In this document: in pieces, positions 6,501 to 10,051 of the stretch | Numbering within the stretch: position 1 is the stretch's first letter | Layout: each line of letters starts with the position of its first letter | DNA from: Lentisphaerota bacterium | GTDB taxonomy: Bacteria; Verrucomicrobiota; Kiritimatiellia; RFP12; UBA3636 | Assembly: GCA_012514445.1 (NCBI GenBank) | Contig: JAAZAI010000557.1 | Coordinates: 1 to 10,051 of the forward strand | DNA: 10,051 nt | Direction: 5' to 3' | Notes under the pieces: generated by a model | Told to the model about the DNA's origin: nothing | The model's input: only the letters and a program-made list of their open reading frames with translations | Database searches by the model: none | Translations under genes and position numbers: made by a program

Positions 6501-6761
6501 AACCCCCAGCGTTTCAAACGCGAAGCGCAGACACCCCTGGACGGCTTCCGTAGCGTAGCCTTTGCGCCGATGCTCGCGCCTCAGAAGACAGCTGACCTCG
6601 AGACGGCGACGTCCTTGGTGGTTCCGCCAGGACAACCAGCAGCGTCCGATCCTCTCGCCGTCGGACTTCAAAAGCAGGATGCAACGACCGAGCCCCTCTC
6701 CTGTGACATTGTCCGCCGCCGTTTCGCGGATGCAGAGACGCTGCGTCTCGATCACGTTCAT
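3501..6761 (-). CDS. GNAT - TOTE-type primase (AEP) - SF2 helicase - PLD nuclease fusion protein
   Basis: This is a 1086-residue multidomain protein. Residues 1-130 are a GNAT acetyltransferase of RimJ-like type, with RREHRRKGYATEAV (61-74) as the acetyl-CoA loop and NVAIRCGM at 103-110. An Ala/Ser/Gly linker follows at 131-183. Residues 187-415 match the archaeo-eukaryotic primase domain of TOTE conflict systems. They show a four-Cys cluster (C222, C231, C238, C241), catalytic AMDFDGE (D286, D288), SGRGAH (H322) and PNQD (D367). The SF2 helicase has TAFGKT (591-596), DECHH (684-688), LTATP (709-713) and QYAGRLHRE (887-895). A C-terminal PLD nuclease half-site is HQKFVLID (H1035, K1037, D1042) with GSLN. 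All key residues are intact and the frame is unbroken. The ATG at 6761 starts at a normal GNAT N-terminus but lacks a clear Shine-Dalgarno. Likely role: nucleic-acid-directed conflict/defence, or replication-repair (inferred). Confidence 0.93.
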   Translation of the reverse strand: MNVIETQRLCIRETAADNVTGEGLGRCILLLKSDGERIGRCWLSWRNHQGRRRLEVSCLLRREHRRKGYATEAVQGCLRFAFETLGVAEVFATIPGTHVAAMNVAIRCGMTIRGLENGNDPDLDSPRYVFAARNPNAACGGEASAGTSSAGESAVQASAAAGVATEAEERTKKCGTSGGIDKFSPPDAKIALFLSLFEGRPDVYALRRHSRRFDSAYYMPACRNEYRPGFCGKPKQKCGTCRNRDFMPFDAEAVRAHLTNADENGNGILGVYPLLADETCRFLAMDFDGEGWRADVTALRAVCEAAAISCAVERSRSGRGAHAWFFFERPIPAAQARRLGSLLITQAMARRHEIRFSSYDRMFPNQDTMPKGGFGNLIALPLQGAARKKGNSVFVDADFEPHPDPWAFLASVERLSPERVASLSKALDTEGELGPMEAAPDEAADAPWLAWRPPPHLDRGDFPETLRCVEGNMLFVQKRGLSQRAMNRIRRLAAFPNPGFHAKQRMRMSTFGIPRIICAAEETEQWIALPRGLRPALETLADGARVTTSFEDQRETGRPLAIRFNGELRMDQVFAVDALESEDGGVMAAATAFGKTVAAIALIARIGRSALILVHTQALLSQWKLALARFLVAAESGASVEVGQLGGGVNSLNGRLDVATVQSLGNEDFAHAGGVRGYGVVVVDECHHVPALTIAQALSTMDARRIYGLTATPIRKDGLQPLIFMHCGPVRYRADARDLVAQGTVRLILPRVTRFKKPLTVDDEAWSLAQIYHDMVEDEERNRLIVADAMKALGEGRSPLILTQRTEHVRILAGMLRMGAEAKVIELVGSETAKTKRGSAAELAAVPDDAPMVVVATGQYIGEGFDLPRLDTLLLAMPVSWRGLVAQYAGRLHREHAGKRDATIYDYVDVHVGVLERMYERRLKAYSQIGYCTAPADGEVTGGNVIYDTGTFAGAMRQDFQCARESILIVSPFIRRRRADAVLEWLKPVVSRGVSVQIVTRPPGSYRPEVVGAIADCVAQLRKAGIAVTERSAIHQKFVLIDRRLVWYGSLNLLSYGASEESLMRLSSREVASELETSILPSGRKG

Positions 6762-6783
6762 GTCATCGGCCCTGAAAATGCGG

Positions 6784-6812
6784 TTGACTTCTCCCCCGCG
6801 TTATGAGAGTAT
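6784..6812 (+). promoter_or_regulatory. Candidate promoter for tRNA-Leu
   Basis: TTGACT (6784-6789) matches the -35 consensus at five of six bases. GAGTAT (6807-6812) follows after a 17-bp spacer, placing a start site a dozen bases before the tRNA. The -10 is weak. The same 71-bp gap must also hold the promoter of the divergent primase-helicase gene. On the minus strand a TTGAAA near 6823-6828 with a CATAAC about 15 bp downstream is a faint candidate. Confidence 0.4.
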
Positions 6813-6832
6813 TCACCCCGTTTCAATTTCCT

Positions 6833-6919
6833 GCACCCGTGGTGAAATTGGCAGACACGCAAGATTCAGGTTCTTGTGCCAGCAATGGCTTGAAGGTTCG
6901 ACTCCTTTCGGGTGCACCA
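6833..6919 (+). tRNA. tRNA-Leu (anticodon CAG)
   Basis: The acceptor stem is GCACCCG/CGGGTGC with discriminator A and an encoded CCA (6917-6919). The D-arm contains the class II AAATTGG stretch. The anticodon arm CAAGA-TTCAGGT-TCTTG gives anticodon CAG, reading CUG. A long variable arm is followed by a T-arm with loop TTCGACT. The long variable arm and class II layout fit leucine. It is the only plus-strand gene in the window, lying between two minus-strand genes. Confidence 0.97.
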
Positions 6920-6926
6920 TTCTTTC

Positions 6927-6957
6927 CGCAGAAAAAACTGCGAAACCGGAAACGGTT
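6927..6957. terminator. Two short hairpins between tRNA-Leu and the DUF4139-like gene, possible terminator
   Basis: CGCAG-AAAAAA-CTGCG (6927-6942) and AACCG-GAAA-CGGTT (6944-6957) lie back to back in the 39-bp gap between the convergent tRNA and DUF4139-like gene. On the minus strand the second hairpin comes first, just after the stop codon, and is followed within 6 nt by six T residues. Both stems are only 5 bp, so bidirectional termination is a modest guess. Confidence 0.35.
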
Positions 6958-6958
6958 C

Positions 6959-8410
6959 CTACAGCGCCACCTTCGCCTCGGCGAGGGTGACGTTGCTTTG
7001 CTTGGAATTGCGGCCCTGGTGGCGGATCAGCTCGTAGAGGCAGTCGGCCTTCTCGCCCGCGGCGACCGTCGCCGTGAACTGCACGGTCTGGAAGTCGTGG
7101 AGCTTCACGCCGGGAAGCGCGCTGCGGAACACGACATGGCCGGGAAATCCACGGCGCACCTCGACCTCGATCGGTTTCGCCGTGTAGTTGCGGATCCGCT
7201 GCGCATAGACTTCGCGATCGTCCCAGCCCGCGACGGCGCTGTTGACGTCGATTTCCACCCCCGGCTCCCCCACCCTGCGGAAGACGTCCATGCCGCGAAG
7301 CTGCATCCAGATGTTGTCGCGGGCGGCGCGCAGCTTGACCAGCTCGAAGATCACCTCGGGATCCTCGCCCAGGTTCACCTCCACCTTGTCGCCGATCGCG
7401 ATGTACTTCGTGGGCATCTGGGCCAGATAGGAGAGCCCGTCGCGGCCGTTGTCGCGGAAGACGCGGATCATGCCGTCCGGCAGCGGCGCGCCGCCGAGCT
7501 TGCACGCCGCGTCGTTCTTGAACGTGTAGAGCCGGACGAGCCGCTCGCCGTACTCCATCGGCCGGTAGCGGTACTGCACCGCGAACGGCACCTCCGCCGC
7601 CTCGATCGCGCGCAAACGCTTCGACCAGCCGTCGGGGATCGTCTCGGTGCCGGGGATGCTGAAGATGAAGTACTCCGAGAGCCCCTCCTTGACGATCTGC
7701 TTCTCCTCCGGCATCGCGGCGGCGGCCTCCATCATCACGCCGTCTGCCGCCGCCATCGGGGCGGGCATTCTCGGTCTGGACATCGCGGCCTTCGCCACCG
7801 ATCGCCGCAGCTCGTTGCGCCGTTCGCCGCCGAGCGCGGCGACGTCCTCCATGCGCACCTGCGCGAGCTGGGCGATCTTCTCGACGAGGTTGATCGTCCC
7901 GACGACGAGGCGCACCTGCGCGTCCTCGTATTCCTCGCCGCTGTTGTTCGTCACGCGCACGAATCCCTCGAAGGCGAGGCTCCTCTCCGCGGCGTCGCTG
8001 ACGAGCACGTAATCCGCGCTCCAGGTGATGCCGCTGGTGAAGTAGGTGATCTCCACCTTCGCGTCGCCGTCGAACTCGCTCATCACGTTCCACGAAAGCT
8101 GCTGCGGCTTGTCGTGCGGGAACGTGGTGTCGAGCAGATCGAGCTTGTCGGCGCCGGTGAGGAAGCGCAGTTCGACCGACGACGGGTCGATGAGCGTGTT
8201 CGCCCACGAAAACTGGAGGCCGTTGAGACCCTTCTTGAACGTCAGCGTTCGCATCTCGCGCACGAGCGTCAGGTCCTCGCTGTTGTAGATCGTGAGCTGG
8301 ACGGTGTCGCGCCGCGGCACGGTGGAGAGGTCCACGTTGCGGGCGGCGGCGACCGGCGCCGCGAGGGCGAGGGCCAGCGTGATGGCACAGGCGGTCAAAA
8401 TCGGTTTCAT
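6959..8410 (-). CDS. Exported DUF4139-like protein (downstream paralogue)
   Basis: A 483-residue protein with a signal peptide at 1-23 (hydrophobic core LTACAITLALALAAPVAAA), probably periplasmic or extracellular. FSWANTLIDP (67-76), SGITWSADYVL (126-136) and LPDGMIRVF (310-318) fit DUF4139-type beta-sandwich proteins, whose function is unknown. An Ala/Met/Pro-rich insert (about 203-236) is probably a disordered loop. I see no catalytic motif. The start is ATG 8410-8408, preceded by GGGAG and GAGAG. An upstream in-frame ATG is rejected because it would put the heptad repeat into the protein and ruin the signal peptide. The gene is 93 bp downstream of its paralogue, with which it shares the FSWANTxIDP signature, and the pair is probably co-transcribed. 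Confidence 0.88.
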   Translation of the reverse strand: MKPILTACAITLALALAAPVAAARNVDLSTVPRRDTVQLTIYNSEDLTLVREMRTLTFKKGLNGLQFSWANTLIDPSSVELRFLTGADKLDLLDTTFPHDKPQQLSWNVMSEFDGDAKVEITYFTSGITWSADYVLVSDAAERSLAFEGFVRVTNNSGEEYEDAQVRLVVGTINLVEKIAQLAQVRMEDVAALGGERRNELRRSVAKAAMSRPRMPAPMAAADGVMMEAAAAMPEEKQIVKEGLSEYFIFSIPGTETIPDGWSKRLRAIEAAEVPFAVQYRYRPMEYGERLVRLYTFKNDAACKLGGAPLPDGMIRVFRDNGRDGLSYLAQMPTKYIAIGDKVEVNLGEDPEVIFELVKLRAARDNIWMQLRGMDVFRRVGEPGVEIDVNSAVAGWDDREVYAQRIRNYTAKPIEVEVRRGFPGHVVFRSALPGVKLHDFQTVQFTATVAAGEKADCLYELIRHQGRNSKQSNVTLAEAKVAL

Positions 8411-8437
8411 GTCTCTCATCTCCCTGAAAACATCCGA

Positions 8438-8500
8438 GTTTCCACTTTCCAGTTTCGAATTTCGAGTTTCAAATTTCAAGTTTCAAGTTTCCAGTTTCCC
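8438..8500 (-). repeat. Nine heptad repeats (GTTTCAA type) between the DUF4139-like genes
   Basis: The plus strand reads as consecutive 7-mers: GTTTCCA, CTTTCCA, GTTTCGA, ATTTCGA, GTTTCAA, ATTTCAA, GTTTCAA, GTTTCCA and GTTTCCC. TTTC is invariant in all nine and variation falls at position 1 and the last two positions. A tenth degenerate copy, GCTTCAC (8501-8507), overlaps the TGA stop (8506-8504) of the upstream gene. On the minus strand, the transcribed direction, the unit is TTGAAAC-like. The tract fills most of the 93-bp intergenic gap. Confidence 0.93.
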
Positions 8501-8503
8501 GCT

Positions 8504-9769
8504 TCACCATTCGTTGCGGAATTTGACGTGGAGCTTGCGCACCAGCTTCTCCGCCTTGCCGTCCTTGGCGCGGGCGGGGAGCGAGACGTGGAAGAGGACG
8601 TCCTCGACCGTGGTCTTCTCCTGGTCCGGACCGCCTTCGAGATTCGTCTCGGGCAGGATCTCCCACTGGGCGTCGCGCCCGCGCTCGGCATAGCCGGGGA
8701 TCTCGCGGCGGACGTGCGGCAGGTTCTCCTGGACGTCGAGCGTCACAGGCTGGTCCTTGAAGTTCTCGATCTCGTACTTGACGACCACGGTGTAGTCGTA
8801 GAGGTCGCCGGCGACGCGGTGGCGGTCCACCTTGTCGATCGTGCGGACGACCACGACGTCCTGCGCGACGCCGAGGTAGAGCTTCATCTCGTCGTCGAGC
8901 GGCGTAAACTTGCCCCAGTCCTCGCCGAGGAAGGTGGTGGACATCGCGAGGTCCTTCGGATCCTTCGGCTCGATGAAGAGGCGTACCTTGCCGTAGGGCA
9001 GCGGACCGGCGCCGAGGCCGTTGGCCTTGTCGTTCTTGAGCACGTAGTGCATCGGCACGCGCAGCTTGTTCTTCGCCCGGTCGAGATAGTCGAACGCGGC
9101 AGGGTCGCAGGTGTAGGTCTTGCGGACCGGCACCCCGGCGAACTTCGCGACGAGCATCTCCTTCGTCTCGTTGATCCCCACCGGACGCGTGAAGTTGCGC
9201 CCCCACCCCGCCCAGAGGTTCGCGCCCTTGTCGGCGTCGAAATTCGACAGAAACTCCTCGTTCGCGGCGTTTTGCAGCCGCATGTAGTGGCTGAGCGTCA
9301 GCGTCTTCTCGTCGTTCGCCGCCACGGCCCGGTAGTTGAAGCTCTTCGAGAGGTTCCCGAGGATGTAGCTGATGCGCACACGTGCGGCGCCGCTCTGGCT
9401 GGCCGCGACCTGCCAGACGAGCGCCTGCTCGTTCGGCGGATAGCTGACCGAGAGCACCTTGACGTCCATGCCCGCGTTGGCGTCGCCTTGCGCCGGTCCG
9501 ATCACCCGGAAGACGATCGTCTCCGGGTCGATGGCCGTGTTGGCCCAGGAGAAGTCCACCTGGTTGGGCTCCTCCGCATCGACGGTCTTGACGAGGGGCA
9601 CCACGCGTTCCTCTTCGACGAGGGTGACGTCGGGGTGGTCGAGCTGGATTTCGACGCGCTCCCGCAGCGGCATCGTGATGAGCTTGATGCGGGCGGCGGA
9701 TTCGCCGGGCCCGAGCAGGGCAGCCGCGGACAGCAGCAGCGCGGCGGCCTTCGTGACGTTTCGTTTCAT
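8504..9769 (-). CDS. Exported DUF4139-like protein (upstream paralogue)
   Basis: A 421-residue protein with a signal peptide at 1-26 (MKRN, then an Ala/Leu core ending ESAA), so exported. FSWANTAIDP (73-82) and GPLPYGKVRLF (255-265) align with FSWANTLIDP and LPDGMIRVF of the downstream protein, marking the two as diverged tandem paralogues. It lacks the Ala/Met/Pro insert of its partner. The fold is predicted to be beta-sandwich throughout and no active-site signature is visible. The function is unknown; a surface or envelope role is only an inference from the signal peptide. The start is ATG 9769-9767, with AAGGAGG (9785-9779) 9 nt upstream. A consensus -35 with a 17-bp spacer at 9854-9882 gives a leader of roughly 75 nt and would drive both genes. 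Confidence 0.88.
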   Translation of the reverse strand: MKRNVTKAAALLLSAAALLGPGESAARIKLITMPLRERVEIQLDHPDVTLVEEERVVPLVKTVDAEEPNQVDFSWANTAIDPETIVFRVIGPAQGDANAGMDVKVLSVSYPPNEQALVWQVAASQSGAARVRISYILGNLSKSFNYRAVAANDEKTLTLSHYMRLQNAANEEFLSNFDADKGANLWAGWGRNFTRPVGINETKEMLVAKFAGVPVRKTYTCDPAAFDYLDRAKNKLRVPMHYVLKNDKANGLGAGPLPYGKVRLFIEPKDPKDLAMSTTFLGEDWGKFTPLDDEMKLYLGVAQDVVVVRTIDKVDRHRVAGDLYDYTVVVKYEIENFKDQPVTLDVQENLPHVRREIPGYAERGRDAQWEILPETNLEGGPDQEKTTVEDVLFHVSLPARAKDGKAEKLVRKLHVKFRNEW

Positions 9770-9853
9770 CGTGTCATGCCTCCTTGCGACATTGGGCGGA
9801 CTCTTTCCGAGGTCAACGGAACCGCGAAGCGGATCAGCCGCTTCATGGAGGGA

Positions 9854-9882
9854 AGAGTATGACAGCCCCCCGCGATTGTCAA
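9854..9882 (-). promoter_or_regulatory. Sigma70-like promoter for the DUF4139-like gene pair
   Basis: On the minus strand a perfect TTGACA (9882-9877) is followed after 17 bp by TACTCT (9859-9854), which keeps the important first, second and sixth bases of the -10 consensus. The spacer contains a G run. The position, about 85 bp before the start codon at 9769, fits. Confidence 0.6.
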
Positions 9883-9952
9883 CCGCCTTGTTCCCGCCGG
9901 TTTCGTTCCTTTCAACCCTAGATACGCGCCCGACGCCTCGGCGTTACTTCAT

Positions 9953-10051
9953 TCATGGAAGCATCGGCACGAAGCGCACCGGCATGTCGTTCTCGAGGGT
10001 GGACTCGAAGCCGCGCTGCCGGACGAAAACGAGCCGCTGCGAATCCGCGTC
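9953..10051 (-). CDS. C-terminal fragment of an unidentified gene
   Basis: The last 32 codons of a minus-strand gene that enters from the right edge and ends at TGA 9955-9953. The tail reads RLVFVRQRGFESTLENDMPV, then ends in RFVPMLP. Base use in codon third positions (mostly G or C) fits a real gene. I do not recognise the family from this fragment. The stop lies 183 bp before the DUF4139-like start, and a promoter lies between, so it is probably a separate transcription unit. Confidence 0.7.
   Translation of the reverse strand, partial: DADSQRLVFVRQRGFESTLENDMPVRFVPMLP

Noticed and set aside
3657..6806. A 1049-codon open frame on the plus strand
   Set aside because: It is antisense to the primase-helicase gene, whose domains and catalytic motifs are unmistakable. 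The translation is Arg/His/Asp-rich without any domain, as expected for a shadow frame in GC-rich DNA.
6833..6919. tRNA-Leu as an integration site for the primase-helicase gene
   Set aside because: The primase-helicase gene lies on the 5' side of the tRNA. I see no repeated copy of the tRNA 3' end and no integrase, so there is no support for an integrated element.
6803..9862. A 1019-codon open frame on the plus strand
   Set aside because: It runs through the tRNA-Leu gene, antisense across both signal-peptide-bearing DUF4139-like genes, and through the heptad tract. The translation has no recognisable fold, so it is a GC-bias artefact.
9930..9945. Terminator after the right-edge partial gene (ACGC/GCGT around 9932-9945)
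   Set aside because: The stem is only 4-5 bp with a tiny loop and there is no T run, so it is too weak to call.

Overview
The window is GC-rich bacterial chromosome. Every protein gene I can support lies on the minus strand; the only plus-strand gene is a tRNA-Leu. I cannot name the organism with certainty. A paired set of secreted DUF4139-like proteins, a 7-bp-periodic (GTTTCAA-type) intergenic repeat and GATTAC-type hexamer tracts fit a PVC-group bacterium (Verrucomicrobiota/Kiritimatiellota-like or a relative), probably environmental. That placement is an inference from general impressions of such genomes, not from a marker gene.

Layout from left to right. (1) Positions 1-2314 hold three minus-strand genes read in the order DUF488/YeaO-like protein, six-span membrane protein, then a GH13 alpha-amylase-superfamily enzyme that runs off the left edge. 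The gaps are 51 and 10 bp, so they may be co-transcribed, although their functions do not form an obvious pathway. (2) Positions 2315-3500 carry no convincing gene. This stretch is a repeat region: a tandem array of 391-bp and 313-bp units plus a truncated third unit, each headed by the same 28-bp perfect palindrome. Two units contain GATTAC-type tracts, and a third tract lies in opposite orientation to the left. Several strong hairpins are also present. (3) Positions 3501-6761 encode a 1086-residue fusion: a GNAT acetyltransferase domain, an Ala/Ser/Gly linker, a TOTE-type archaeo-eukaryotic primase domain with a four-Cys cluster, an SF2 helicase and a C-terminal phospholipase D-type nuclease half-site. 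It is the most interesting gene here and looks like a single-polypeptide conflict/defence or replication-repair machine. (4) Positions 6833-6919 are tRNA-Leu(CAG) with an encoded CCA. (5) Positions 6959-9769 hold two tandem, diverged DUF4139-like exported proteins read from a good sigma70-like promoter near 9854-9882. They are separated by a 93-bp gap filled by nine heptad repeats. (6) Positions 9953-10051 hold the last 32 codons of another minus-strand gene, unidentified.

The region most worth following up is the GNAT-primase-helicase-nuclease fusion and the palindrome array that begins 94 bp beyond its stop codon. The array could be a dispersed genomic repeat that happens to sit there, or it could be functionally linked to the primase-helicase. 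The window alone cannot decide between these.
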